Assembly: GCA_017991675.1 (NCBI GenBank)
Contig: JAGOQB010000006.1
Span: forward strand, 124,001 to 188,000
Direction: 5' to 3'
From: Phenylobacterium sp.
GTDB taxonomy: Bacteria; Pseudomonadota; Alphaproteobacteria; Caulobacterales; Caulobacteraceae
DNA length: 64,000 nucleotides
Below are positions 39,810-48,574 of the stretch, one piece after another. How positions within the stretch are numbered: position 1 is the first letter of the stretch; the number at the start of each line of letters is the position of its first letter. Position numbers and translations under genes: made by a program. The notes under the pieces are model-generated. The model was given only the letters and a program-made list of their open reading frames with translations. It made no database searches and was not told the DNA's origin.

Positions 39810-40751
39810 ATGACCCGCGCCATCGGCGTCCTGATCTTCCCCGACTTCCAGATCCTCGACGCCACAGGTCCGGTCGCCGTGTTCGAGATCGCCGCCCGGT
39901 ACGTTCCGGGCGCCTACGACATCCGAACGATGGCGCACGAGCCAGGCCCGGTCGCCTCCAGCTCCGGCCTGCAGGTGATGGCCGCGCCGTTGTCCGACGC
40001 GACGCTGGACACGCTCGTGGTGTCCGGGGGCGAAGGTACGCGCAGCCCGGCCATCTGCGGCCAGACCCTCGACTGGGTGCGCAGGACCTCGGCCAGCGCG
40101 CGGCGCACCGCCAGCGTCTGCTCAGGCGCCTACATTCTGGCCGAAGCCGGGCTGCTCGACGGGCGGCGGGCCACCACCCACTGGCAGCGCTGCCCCGACT
40201 TCGCCCGGCGCTATCCCAAGGTGCGGCTGGAGCCGGACCGGATCTTCGTCCGCGACGGGGCTGTCTGGTCCTCGGCCGGCATCACCGCCGGCATCGATCT
40301 GTCGCTGGCCCTGGTCGCCGACGACCATGGCGAGGAGCTGGCCCGCGCCGTCGCCCAACAGCTCGTGGTCTATCATCGTCGCCCCGGGGGCCAGTCGCAG
40401 TTCTCGGCCCTGCTGGAGATGGGCGGCCAGGGCGGCCGGTTCGCCGGCCTGCTGGACTGGATGCGCGAGCGGCTCGCCGAGCCGCTCGGCGTCGAGCGTT
40501 TGGCCGACCAGGCGGCGATGAGCCCGCGCCACTTCGCCCGCGCATTCGCGGCCGAGACCGGCATGACCCCGGCCAAGGCGGTCGAGCGCCTGCGCCTGGA
40601 GACGGCGCGCGAACGGGTCGAGGGTTCGGCCGATCCGATCGACCGGGTGGCCGCGGCGACCGGCTTCGGCGATCCGGAGCGCATGCGGCGGGCGTTCCTG
40701 CGCGCCTTCGGCCAACCGCCCCAGGCCCTGCGCCGGGCCGCGCGCGCCTAG
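39810..40751 (+). CDS. GlxA-type transcriptional regulator (DJ-1 plus AraC domain)
   Basis: 313 residues. The N-terminal DJ-1 domain (about 1-180) has TRAIGVLIFPDFQILDATGP and the [17 protein letters not shown] elbow (Cys104). The C-terminal AraC helix-turn-helix (about 215-305) has LADQAAMSPRHFARAFAAETGMTPAKAVERLRLETAR and VAAATGFGDPERMRRAFLRAFGQPPQAL. It is divergent from the isonitrile-hydratase-like gene and probably regulates that promoter. ATG 39810 was chosen over a longer upstream frame. Its TAG shares CTAG at 40748-40751. Confidence 0.88.
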   Translation: MTRAIGVLIFPDFQILDATGPVAVFEIAARYVPGAYDIRTMAHEPGPVASSSGLQVMAAPLSDATLDTLVVSGGEGTRSPAICGQTLDWVRRTSASARRTASVCSGAYILAEAGLLDGRRATTHWQRCPDFARRYPKVRLEPDRIFVRDGAVWSSAGITAGIDLSLALVADDHGEELARAVAQQLVVYHRRPGGQSQFSALLEMGGQGGRFAGLLDWMRERLAEPLGVERLADQAAMSPRHFARAFAAETGMTPAKAVERLRLETARERVEGSADPIDRVAAATGFGDPERMRRAFLRAFGQPPQALRRAARA

Positions 40752-41308
40752 CCTCGCGCCGCCGACAGCGCGGCGACCTCGCGGGTCAGCCGATCGATCC
40801 GCTCGCCCTGCTCCACCAGCAACGCCGCCAGTTCCTCGCCGCGCAGCGCGTCGAGCTTGTCGTGCAGCCGCAGGATCTCCAGCTCGGCGCGCAGATTGAC
40901 CACATAGTCGTACTCGGCCGCCTTGCGGTCGGTCACGCTCTGCCGGTTCTGGCTCATCATGATCACCGGGGCCTGCAGGGCGGCCAGGGTCGAGAGCACC
41001 AGGTTCAGGAAAATGAATGGATAGGGGTCGAAGGCAAGGTGCAGCGAGCGGGTCGCCACATTCCACCCCATCCACAGCAGCAGCGCCACGCCGAACCCGA
41101 TGATGAAGGCCCAGGACCCGCCGAACGCCGCAACCCGGTCCGCCAGCCGCTCGCCGAACCGCCGCTCGTCGCGCGCCAGCCCCGGCGCACGGCTGGGGGT
41201 TTCGGTGACGATGAGGTCTATGACGCTCTTCTGGACCGGATTGAGGTCCTCATAGCCGCAGTTGAGCAGGCCCCGGGCCAGCTCGTCACGCGCCGCCGCA
41301 TCGCTCAT
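40748..41308 (-). CDS. DUF1003 membrane protein
   Basis: 186 residues. The soluble N-terminus ends before two membrane helices (about 66-85 and 98-122, WAFIIGFGVALLLWMGWN and PFIFLNLVLSTLAALQAPVIMMSQNRQ). The C-terminal half is a coiled-coil-like tail (LRAELEILRLHDKLDALRGEELAALLVEQGERIDRL). DUF1003 proteins have no known role. ATG 41308 was preferred over GTG 41311 for its GAGG site. Its stop shares CTAG with the divergent-fold AraC gene. Confidence 0.88.
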   Translation of the reverse strand: MSDAAARDELARGLLNCGYEDLNPVQKSVIDLIVTETPSRAPGLARDERRFGERLADRVAAFGGSWAFIIGFGVALLLWMGWNVATRSLHLAFDPYPFIFLNLVLSTLAALQAPVIMMSQNRQSVTDRKAAEYDYVVNLRAELEILRLHDKLDALRGEELAALLVEQGERIDRLTREVAALSAARG

Positions 41309-41405
41309 CACGCACCTCGCTCGACTCGCCCTGGCCCTGCTCCAGTCGGGTGGAGCATGACGCAGGGCGAGGCCGAGGAGAACGGGCCCCGCAAGGCCCG
41401 GGCGA

Positions 41406-42548
41406 TCAGTCGTCGCCGACCATCGCCTCGACCTCGGCGGCGGGCCGCAGAGCCGGCGCCTTGGCCGGATGGGCCGCGATCGGCAGCAGCTTCGGGGCCG
41501 CGGTGTCGGGTTCCTTGAGCAGTTCCGGCTTCAGGTCGGCCTGGCCGACCGCGTCCGGCTTGCGCTCGGTCTTCATCAGGGCCGCGCGCATGTCGCCCGC
41601 CACCTCGATCGACGCCGGGGCCGGCGTCGCCGCATAGCTGGCGTAGTAGACGCGGTCCTGCGCCTTCGGCGCGGCGCCGCCGCCACGTCCCAGGCGATAG
41701 AAGACGTGCATCCCGACCTCGGCCGTGCGCACCAGGCGCGGCCCCCAGTTCGGGGCGACATTGGTGGTGTGGAAGTGGGTCGCGTCGCCGATCGACGCCA
41801 TGACGTTGCCCGACAGCGCCTTCGAGGCGATTTTCCGGGCCCGGCTCCAGGCCGCGACCTCGCGGCCGCGGCGCATCGAGCCGTCGCAGGCGAAGCTGAA
41901 CTGGCAGCCGACCCGCTTGCCCGCGCCCTGGAAGACCACGCCGCACACGCTCTTGGGGAACGACGGATGGCGAACCCGGTTGAGCACCACCTGCGCGACC
42001 GCGGCCTGACCGGCCGGGGTCTCGCCGCGGGCTTCGAAATAGACCGCCTGGGTCAGGCATTCGAGCTCACGCGAGCTCTCCAGCGCGCCGGCGAGCCGGA
42101 ACGGCGCGGCGACCGGCAGCGCCGCATCGATCACGCCGCGCAGCGGAATGTCCGGCTTGGCGCTGGGCGCCTTTTCCAGCCGCGCCGCCAGGACCGCGCT
42201 CTGGCGATCGCGTTGAGCCGCCCCGCCGGCGTTGAGCGGATCGTGCCGGCAGGCGACGCGCAGAACTCCGGGGTCCATGGCGCCGGCCTGCAGCGTGGCT
42301 TCCGAAAAGCCGCCCGCCGCCGCTTGCGCGATACGCGCATTGCGAGCGTCGTCGGCGGCCGTGCGGGCCAGGCCGCCGGCCATGTATGTCGCGCCCAGGG
42401 CCAGGCCAATGCCTGAACCGATCAATGCGGCGCATGCCGGCGCACGCCAATCGGCGCGTGCCTTACTTTTGAATTTCAAGAAGATCGTGTCCCGTGTGGC
42501 GAGGGCGAAACCGCCCCCCGACATCGTCGTCGCGGGGCCCCTGCTCAT
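41406..42548 (-). CDS. SleB-type cell-wall hydrolase, paralogue 2
   Basis: About 380 residues. An N-terminal membrane segment (about residues 40-58) precedes the Hydrolase_2 domain (about 178-300). The core CLTQAVYFEARGETPAGQAAVAQVVLNRVRHPSFPKSVCGVVFQG matches paralogue 1 closely but has Gln in place of the first Glu position (CLAEAVYYES there), although a Glu follows in both (YFEA/YYES). The tail is Ala/Pro/Lys-rich. Start choice is uncertain between ATG 42548 and 42524. It is probably a peptidoglycan-modifying hydrolase or scaffold. Confidence 0.8.
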   Translation of the reverse strand: MSRGPATTMSGGGFALATRDTIFLKFKSKARADWRAPACAALIGSGIGLALGATYMAGGLARTAADDARNARIAQAAAGGFSEATLQAGAMDPGVLRVACRHDPLNAGGAAQRDRQSAVLAARLEKAPSAKPDIPLRGVIDAALPVAAPFRLAGALESSRELECLTQAVYFEARGETPAGQAAVAQVVLNRVRHPSFPKSVCGVVFQGAGKRVGCQFSFACDGSMRRGREVAAWSRARKIASKALSGNVMASIGDATHFHTTNVAPNWGPRLVRTAEVGMHVFYRLGRGGGAAPKAQDRVYYASYAATPAPASIEVAGDMRAALMKTERKPDAVGQADLKPELLKEPDTAAPKLLPIAAHPAKAPALRPAAEVEAMVGDD

Positions 42549-42773
42549 GCTGGCGGCGGCGCGACTGAGAGCCTGTCGATTACACGTGGAGTGACAGGCT
42601 ACGGCGAAGTTGAGGTGGTTTATGACCATCGCCGAGCGGATTCGCAATGGGATATTGCGTCGCAGCAGGCGATTTTTTTCAGGTTTCGTTAACGACGCGA
42701 ACCCGCGCCGGGAACCTCCCGCACGTCCCGCCGTTCCGGCTGCGAAGCTTTCAGAACGCGGAGACGTCACCTC

Positions 42774-42956
42774 ATGCGCAAGTCCCTCGCCCTGCTCGCC
42801 GCTGCAGGCCTCGCCCTGACGCTGGCGGCTTGCGGGCACAACGTCGAGCAGCGCGCGGCCACCGGCGCGGCGGCGGGCGCCGTGGTCGGCGGACCGGTCG
42901 GCGCGGTCGCCGGCGCGGCGGCCGGCACCGTCGTCAGCAAGGCCGCCGACAAGTAG
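42774..42956 (+). CDS. Small glycine-zipper lipoprotein
   Basis: 60 residues. The signal peptide ends with the lipobox LAAC (Cys20), so the mature protein would be lipid-anchored. The rest is an Ala/Gly/Val glycine-zipper (GAAAGAVVGGPVGAVAGAAAGTVV), as in OsmB-like or YMGG-type lipoproteins. Function unknown, probably envelope-associated. A GTTAACGACGCG motif 86 bases upstream recurs before the next gene. Confidence 0.8.
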   Translation: MRKSLALLAAAGLALTLAACGHNVEQRAATGAAAGAVVGGPVGAVAGAAAGTVVSKAADK

Positions 42957-43163
42957 TCGCCGACAGGATCCTCTCCCCCCGGAAAGGATCGCCCGCGCGC
43001 CGCGAGGGCGGGGTCCTCCCCGTCTGACGCGGCGCGCACCGGCGCTTCCGCCGGTGTTCGGCGAACAAAGTCTGGTTAACGACGCGCGCGCATGCGAGCC
43101 TGGCGCCCGCGAAGGCGCCGTTCGCCACGGACGCGCCCCAATTCTGATCTCAAACTGACGCCG

Positions 43164-43571
43164 ATGCTGAAGCACGTCATCCTGCTGACTGTTGCGGCCG
43201 GGCTCGCCACGCCCGCCATCGCCGCGCCGAACTGGCGGGTGCAGCAGGCGTGCGCGATGCAGCGCTATCTGCGGGCGACCCCCGCCTTTCCGAGCTCGAC
43301 CTGGGGCCGCGAGGCCACCACCGTCTCGACCGGCGGCGCGCGCGTCGCCCTCGCCCGCCGCGAGGACGCCGCCGCCCGCGCCCAGTTCGACAACGCCATG
43401 CGCTCGGGCCGCGCCTTCGCCGACCGCGCCGCCGAGCAACTCGCCATCAGCGCGCGGATCAGCGAAGACGAGGCGCTGCGCCGCATCGGCGCCGATCCGG
43501 GCCCCTGGCCGCAGGTGACCCCCGCCAAGTGCGAGGCGCTCGAACGCCGGGCCCAGCGCGCCGAGCGCTAG
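43164..43571 (+). CDS. Secreted protein of unknown function
   Basis: 135 residues with a signal peptide (MLKHVILLTVAAGLATPAIA). The mature part is a small, Arg/Ala-rich helical protein with two cysteines (QQACAM and AKCEA) that could pair. No family was recognised. ATG 43164 was chosen over a longer in-frame reading because the signal peptide starts there. It is followed at once by a double palindromic repeat. Confidence 0.65.
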   Translation: MLKHVILLTVAAGLATPAIAAPNWRVQQACAMQRYLRATPAFPSSTWGREATTVSTGGARVALARREDAAARAQFDNAMRSGRAFADRAAEQLAISARISEDEALRRIGADPGPWPQVTPAKCEALERRAQRAER

Positions 43572-43619
43572 ACCCTGTCCCGGTTGGCTTGAACCAAGCC
43601 AACCAGGATGAACAGGGTC
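43571..43619. repeat. Palindromic repeat, first unit after the secreted-protein gene
   Basis: GACCCTGT (43571-43578) and ACAGGGTC (43612-43619) enclose the inner palindrome GGTTGGCTT/AAGCCAACC. It starts on the last base of the upstream stop codon. Confidence 0.75.
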
Positions 43620-43634
43620 GATCCTTTGAATTTC

Positions 43635-43683
43635 GAGCCCTTCTTATCCACTCACGATGATCCATCGTGAGCGGGAAGGGCTC
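43635..43683. repeat. Palindromic repeat, second unit before uvrB
   Basis: GAGCCCTTC (43635-43643) and GAAGGGCTC (43675-43683) enclose the inner arm CTCACGATG/CATCGTGAG. With the first unit it forms a compound element of the dispersed palindrome class seen elsewhere in the window. Confidence 0.75.
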
Positions 43684-43739
43684 TAGCGACTGACAGCCTG
43701 CTGACAGGTTCTGGCGCCCGGCGCCGCTAGCGTCGGGCC

Positions 43740-46007
43740 ATGAACGATCCTACCTTGGCGTCCATGCCCCGCTCAGTTGCTCCAGGCCCCGGCGTCGCCG
43801 ACATGTCGGCCAGTTTCGACTACGACGAAACCGCCATGCCGATGCTGTGGAAGCCGCACCGGCCCGCCCGGCCGGAGAAGTCCGAAGGCGGCAAGCGGTT
43901 CAAGCTGGTCAGCGACTTCCAGCCGGCCGGCGACCAGCCGACCGCCATCGCCGACCTCGTGGCCGGCCTGGAAGGGCGCGAGCAGGATCAGGTGCTGCTC
44001 GGCGTCACCGGCTCGGGCAAGACCTTCACCATGGCCAAGGTGATCGAGGAGACCCAGCGCCCGGCGCTGATCCTCGCGCCCAACAAGACCCTGGCCGCCC
44101 AGCTCTATTCCGAGTTCAAGGCCTTCTTCCCCGACAACGCGGTCGAATTCTTCGTCTCGTACTACGACTACTACCAGCCCGAGGCCTACGTGCCGCGGAC
44201 CGACACCTACATCGAGAAGGATAGCTCGATTAACGAGCAGATCGACCGGATGCGCCACTCGGCCACCCGCGCGATCCTCGAGCGCGACGACGTCATCGTC
44301 GTGGCCAGCGTCAGCTGCATCTACGGCATCGGCTCGGTCGAGACCTACACCGCCATGACCTTCACCCTCGAGCCCGGCCAGCGGCTCGACGAGAAGCAGC
44401 TCATGGCCGACCTCGTGGCCCTACAATACAAGCGCAACGACGCCGCCTTCGAGCGCGGTTCCTTCCGCCGCCGCGGCGACACCATCGAGGTCTTCCCCGC
44501 CCACTACGAGGACCGCGCCTGGCGCATCTCCCTGTTCGGCGACGAGGTCGAGGCGATCAGCGAGTTCGATCCCCTGACCGGCAAGAAGACCGCCGATCTC
44601 GAAGGCGTGAAAATTTACGCCAACAGCCACCACGTCACCCCGCGCCCGACCCTCAACCAGGCGGTCATCCAGATCCGCGACGAGCTCAAGGAACGGCTCG
44701 ACTGGCTGGTCGCCAACGGCAAGCTGCTGGAGGCCCAGCGGCTGGAACAGCGCACCACCTTCGACCTGGAGATGATCCAGGCCACCGGCTCCTGCGCCGG
44801 CATCGAGAACTACAGTCGCTTCCTCTCCGGCCGCCGGCCGGGCGAGCCGCCGCCGACCTTCTTCGAGTACATCCCCGAGAACGCGCTGCTGTTCATCGAC
44901 GAGAGCCACCAGGCCGTGCCGCAGATCGGGGCCATGTACCGCGGCGACTACCGTCGCAAGTTCACCCTGGCCGAGTACGGCTTCCGCCTGCCCTCCTGCC
45001 TCGACAACCGCCCGCTCAAGTTCGAGGAGTGGGACGCCATGCGGCCGCAGACGGTCAACGTCTCGGCGACCCCGGCGGCCTGGGAGCTGGAGCGGTCCGG
45101 CGGCGTCTTCGCCGAGCAGGTGATCCGCCCGACCGGCCTGATCGACCCGCCGGTCGAGGTGCGCCCGGTCTCCAAGGACAATCACAGCCAGGTCGACGAC
45201 GTCATCGCCGAGGCGCGCGACACGATCGCCCGCGGCTACCGCACGCTGATCACCGTCCTGACCAAGAAGATGGCCGAGGACCTGACCGAGTACATGCACG
45301 AGCAGGGGCTGCGCGTGCGCTACATGCACTCGGACATCGACACCATGGAGCGCATCGAGATCATCCGCGACTTGCGGCTCGGCGCCTTCGACGTGCTGAT
45401 CGGCATCAACCTGCTGCGCGAGGGCCTCGACATCCCCGAGGTCGGGCTGGTCGCCATCCTCGACGCCGACAAGGAAGGCTTCCTGCGCTCGGAAACCTCG
45501 CTGATCCAGACCATCGGCCGGGCGGCGCGGAACGTCGACGGCAAGGTCATCCTCTACGCCGACCACATCACCGGCTCGATGGAACGGGCCATGGCCGAGA
45601 CCCAGCGCCGCCGCGAGAAGCAGGAGGCCTACAACCTCGAGCACGGCATCACGCCCGAGAGCGTGAAGAGCCAGATCAAGGAGATCCTCGCCTCCCCCTA
45701 CGAGAAGGACCGCGTGCTGGTCCCGGCCGGGATCGCCGAGGAGGCCGGCAAGCCGTTCCTGGGCGACAACTTCAAGGCCACCCTGCGCGACCTCGAGGCC
45801 AAGATGCGCCAGGCCGCCGCCGACCTGGAGTTCGAGACCGCCGCGCGCCTGCGCGACGAGATCAAGCGCCTCAAGCTGCTCGACCTGGAGTTCGCCAACG
45901 ACGCCCTCACCGGCGAGGGCGAGACCGCCGACCGCGAGGTGGTCAAGAAGGTCCGCGCCGAGGCCCGAGCCGAGAGCCAGGAACGGTTCCGCAAAGGCAA
46001 ACGCTAG
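43740..46007 (+). CDS. uvrB: UvrABC excinuclease subunit B
   Basis: 755 residues, slightly longer than usual because of about 50 extra N-terminal residues before the conserved [17 protein letters not shown]. Helicase-like motor with Walker [13 protein letters not shown], the beta-hairpin segment [27 protein letters not shown] motif II region [11 protein letters not shown], and motif [13 protein letters not shown]. The C-terminal UVR domain ([24 protein letters not shown]) contacts UvrC. It loads the damage incision complex in nucleotide excision repair. The long N-terminus might begin downstream; the ATG at 43740 was kept. Confidence 0.95.
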   Translation: MNDPTLASMPRSVAPGPGVADMSASFDYDETAMPMLWKPHRPARPEKSEGGKRFKLVSDFQPAGDQPTAIADLVAGLEGREQDQVLLGVTGSGKTFTMAKVIEETQRPALILAPNKTLAAQLYSEFKAFFPDNAVEFFVSYYDYYQPEAYVPRTDTYIEKDSSINEQIDRMRHSATRAILERDDVIVVASVSCIYGIGSVETYTAMTFTLEPGQRLDEKQLMADLVALQYKRNDAAFERGSFRRRGDTIEVFPAHYEDRAWRISLFGDEVEAISEFDPLTGKKTADLEGVKIYANSHHVTPRPTLNQAVIQIRDELKERLDWLVANGKLLEAQRLEQRTTFDLEMIQATGSCAGIENYSRFLSGRRPGEPPPTFFEYIPENALLFIDESHQAVPQIGAMYRGDYRRKFTLAEYGFRLPSCLDNRPLKFEEWDAMRPQTVNVSATPAAWELERSGGVFAEQVIRPTGLIDPPVEVRPVSKDNHSQVDDVIAEARDTIARGYRTLITVLTKKMAEDLTEYMHEQGLRVRYMHSDIDTMERIEIIRDLRLGAFDVLIGINLLREGLDIPEVGLVAILDADKEGFLRSETSLIQTIGRAARNVDGKVILYADHITGSMERAMAETQRRREKQEAYNLEHGITPESVKSQIKEILASPYEKDRVLVPAGIAEEAGKPFLGDNFKATLRDLEAKMRQAAADLEFETAARLRDEIKRLKLLDLEFANDALTGEGETADREVVKKVRAEARAESQERFRKGKR

Positions 46008-46235
46008 GCCGGCAATAGGGCCAACCCCTTGTTCGTACTTAATAAACAACCGAGCGTGGCGCCGGCTTGACCGCGCGCCTGTCACCCAAACTCCACAGTG
46101 CGACAACCGAAATCGTTAAGTGCCGGATCGCCGGAACCACGGCCCCGCTTCGTGCGTAGTGCTGTCGATTGGGGAGCGCTGTCGAGGTGGTCCGACGGGG
46201 GCCGCGGGCAGGATGCTCCGCCTAGGGAACACCCC

Positions 46236-46526
46236 ATGACGCCTCCGCTTTCCGTGGTGGCCGACAACTCGGCCGACAAGACCAAGCCGCTTACTGGCCG
46301 CGAGCTGTCCGAACGTATCCGCCGGCTCCAGGCGGAAGCCAAGTCCCTGGCTCGCGAGCATATCCACGCCCTGAGCGTGGCGCTGATCGAGGTCGAGCGC
46401 CTCTCGGCTGAGATCTCCGACGGCGGCGAGGCCTATCCCGCCGGGGTCCGCGAACTTGCTCGCCGCATGGCCGAGGATTGCGAAGCCAAGGTGCAGACCC
46501 TCGAGGCGATCTCCTCGCGCGTCTAA
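46236..46526 (+). CDS. Small coiled-coil protein, tandem paralogue 1
   Basis: 96 residues, predominantly helical. The core LSERIRRLQAEAKSLAREHIHALSVALIEVERLSAEISDGGEAYPAGVRELARRMAEDCE matches the next gene at about 60% identity by eye. No membrane, signal or known motif is visible. AGGGAA lies upstream of ATG 46236. The conserved DGGEAYP-GVRE block suggests a defined function, possibly cytoskeletal or regulatory, but it is unknown. Confidence 0.75.
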   Translation: MTPPLSVVADNSADKTKPLTGRELSERIRRLQAEAKSLAREHIHALSVALIEVERLSAEISDGGEAYPAGVRELARRMAEDCEAKVQTLEAISSRV

Positions 46527-46587
46527 GGCGTCTCTGGCGCGCATCCTGCAGCAACGCTTCCAGACTGTGCAGCATTGGGAGCGTCAG

Positions 46588-46884
46588 ATGGTCAATCGGA
46601 TGCGTGCGTCAGCGGCCCTCAGCGTGGTGGCCGGACATCAAGCCGCGGCGGCGGCGCCCAGCCTCGCCGACCGGATCGGGCGTCTGCAGGCCCAGGCGCG
46701 GAGCCTGGCGCGTGAGCACATCGCCGCGCTGGAGGCCGCCATGGCCGAGGTCGAACGGCTGTCGGGCGAGATCGCCGATGGCGGCGAAGCCTATCCGGTC
46801 GGGGTGCGCGAGATCGCCCGGCGGCTGTCGGCCGAGTGCGAGGCCAGCGGCAATACGATCAAGGCCCTCGCCGGCCGAACCTAG
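46588..46884 (+). CDS. Small coiled-coil protein, tandem paralogue 2
   Basis: 98 residues, the duplicate of the gene 61 bases upstream. The shared block is LADRIGRLQAQARSLAREHIAALEAAMAEVERLSGEIADGGEAYPVGVREIARRLSAECE. GGGAG precedes ATG 46588. The first 25 residues differ from paralogue 1. Its TAG overlaps the stop of the convergent GNAT gene (CTAG 46881-46884). Function unknown. Confidence 0.75.
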   Translation: MVNRMRASAALSVVAGHQAAAAAPSLADRIGRLQAQARSLAREHIAALEAAMAEVERLSGEIADGGEAYPVGVREIARRLSAECEASGNTIKALAGRT

Positions 46885-47156
46885 GCCAACAGGCCGCGGA
46901 ACTCCTGGCTGCGCCGCAGCCAGGCGGCCGCGAACCCGCAGATCGGCACGATCTTCAGGCCCCGCGCGCGGGCGTCGGCGGCCAGCGCCGCCATCAGCCG
47001 TCCCGACGCGCCGGTGCCGCGCAGCGGGACCGGGCTTTCGACATGATCGATGAACAGCCGGTCGCCAGCCAGGCGATAATCGGCCCAGGAGGTCATGCCC
47101 TGCTCGGTCATCTCGAACCGCTGCTCGGCCTTGTTGTCGCGAAGTTCGCTGCTCAT
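46881..47156 (-). CDS. Small GNAT-type protein (YjdJ/COG2388-like)
   Basis: 91 residues. The single GNAT motif region is HVESPVPLRGTGASGRLMAALAADARARGLKIVPICGFAAAWL, the pattern of compact YjdJ-like acetyltransferases. The start of the fold (MTSWADYRLAGDRLFIDHVES) is also typical. The substrate is unknown. It follows the thiolase gene on the minus strand with a 23-base gap. Confidence 0.8.
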   Translation of the reverse strand: MSSELRDNKAEQRFEMTEQGMTSWADYRLAGDRLFIDHVESPVPLRGTGASGRLMAALAADARARGLKIVPICGFAAAWLRRSQEFRGLLA

Positions 47157-47179
47157 CGTTCGGCGCCGCCCGCCAGCCT

Positions 47180-48370
47180 CTAGACCAGTTCAACCGCCAT
47201 CGCGGTGGCCTCGCCGCCGCCGATGCACAGGCTGGCGAGGCCGCGCTTGCCGCCGCGGGCTTCCAGGGCGGCGATCAGGGTGGCCAGGATGCGCGCGCCG
47301 CTGGCGCCGATCGGGTGGCCCAGCGCGCAGGCCCCACCGTTGACGTTCAGCTTGGCGCGGTCGATGCCCAGTTCACGCTCGGCGATCATCGCCACCACAG
47401 CGAAGGCCTCGTTGACCTCGAACAGGTCGACGTCGTCGACGCTCCAACCGGCCTTCTTCAGCGCCTTCTGCATCGCCGGCACCGGGGCGGTGGTGAAGAG
47501 GCCCGGCTCGTGGGCGTGGGCCGCATGGCTCACCACCTTGGCGACCACCTTCAGGCCCAGCTTCTCGGCCACCGAGGCGCGGGTCATCACCAGCGCCGCC
47601 GCGCCGTCCGAGATCGACGAGGCGTTGGCCGCGGTGATCGCGCCGTCCTTGCCGAACGCGGGCTTCAGGGTCGGGATCTTGGCCGGGTCGGCCTTCAGCG
47701 GCTGCTCGTCGGTCGACACCGTCTCGCTGCCCTTCCGGCTGACGACCTCGACCGGAACGATCTCGCGGGCGAACGCCCCGCTCTCGGTCGCCGCCCGGGC
47801 CCGGGCCAGCGACGAAATCGCGAACTCGTCCATCGCCTCGCGGGTGAACTGGTAGGCGCGAGCCGTCTCGTCGGCGAACGAGCCCATCAGCCGGCCCGGC
47901 TCGTAGGCGTCTTCCAGACCGTCCAGGTACATGTGGTCGAAGGCGGTGTCGTGACCGATCCGCGCGCCGCCGCGATGCTTGTTCAGCAGGTACGGCGCGT
48001 TGGTCATGCTCTCCATGCCGCCGGCGATGACGATGTCGGCGCTGCCGGCGGCCAGGGCGTCGTGGGCCATGATCGCCGCCTGCATGCCCGAGCCGCACAT
48101 CTTGTTCAGGGTCGTGGCCTCGACCGACTTGGGCAGGCCCGCGCCCAGCGCCGCCTGGCGGGCCGGCGCCTGGCCAAGGCCGGCGGGCAACACACAGCCC
48201 ATGAAGATCTGCTCGACCGCCTCGGGCGAGACCCCTGCCCGCTCGACCGCGGCGCGCACGGCCGCAGCGCCCAGCTCGGTGGCCTTGAGCGCGCTAAGCG
48301 CGCCCTGGAAGCTCCCCATCGGGGTGCGGGCATAGGCGGCGATGACGACGGGATCGGCGGTTTGGGTCAT
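47180..48370 (-). CDS. Acetyl-CoA C-acetyltransferase (thiolase)
   Basis: 396 residues. Condenses or cleaves acetoacetyl-CoA. Catalytic Cys92 in LNKMCGSGMQA, His352 in GGACALGHPIGASG and Cys382 in CIGGGEATAM complete the active site, and NEAFAVV is present. The substrate range is probably short-chain. No adjacent acetoacetyl-CoA reductase is visible, so a polyhydroxyalkanoate role cannot be claimed. The gene is downstream of mnmA on the same strand, with a palindromic repeat between them. Confidence 0.92.
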   Translation of the reverse strand: MTQTADPVVIAAYARTPMGSFQGALSALKATELGAAAVRAAVERAGVSPEAVEQIFMGCVLPAGLGQAPARQAALGAGLPKSVEATTLNKMCGSGMQAAIMAHDALAAGSADIVIAGGMESMTNAPYLLNKHRGGARIGHDTAFDHMYLDGLEDAYEPGRLMGSFADETARAYQFTREAMDEFAISSLARARAATESGAFAREIVPVEVVSRKGSETVSTDEQPLKADPAKIPTLKPAFGKDGAITAANASSISDGAAALVMTRASVAEKLGLKVVAKVVSHAAHAHEPGLFTTAPVPAMQKALKKAGWSVDDVDLFEVNEAFAVVAMIAERELGIDRAKLNVNGGACALGHPIGASGARILATLIAALEARGGKRGLASLCIGGGEATAMAVELV

Positions 48371-48431
48371 ACCGCCGATATAATTCTCCGCCTGGCGAAT
48401 TGGAATGCTGCCGCAGCGTCAGCACTTCAAG

Positions 48432-48567
48432 GTGTCATCCCGGTTTGCGAAGCAAGACCGGGATCCATTCGCGCCGCACTTGTAGGACTGAAACGATGAG
48501 GCCGACTTTGCGCCATCAGGTGTTCATGGGTCCCGGACAGCCGCTGGCGCGACTTCCGGGATGACAC
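48432..48567. repeat. Palindromic repeat (GTGTCATCCCGG type) between mnmA and the thiolase gene
   Basis: GTGTCATCCCGG (48432-48443) and CCGGGATGACAC (48556-48567) are exact complements, enclosing about 112 bases. It is the GTCATCCCGG class of intergenic element found in several alphaproteobacteria. Confidence 0.75.
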
Positions 48568-48574
48568 TTCGTGA

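Noticed and set aside
42549..43439. N-terminal extension of the second SleB gene
   Set aside because: The extra sequence is low-complexity, overlaps the lipoprotein and secreted-protein genes in antisense, and lacks a start signal.
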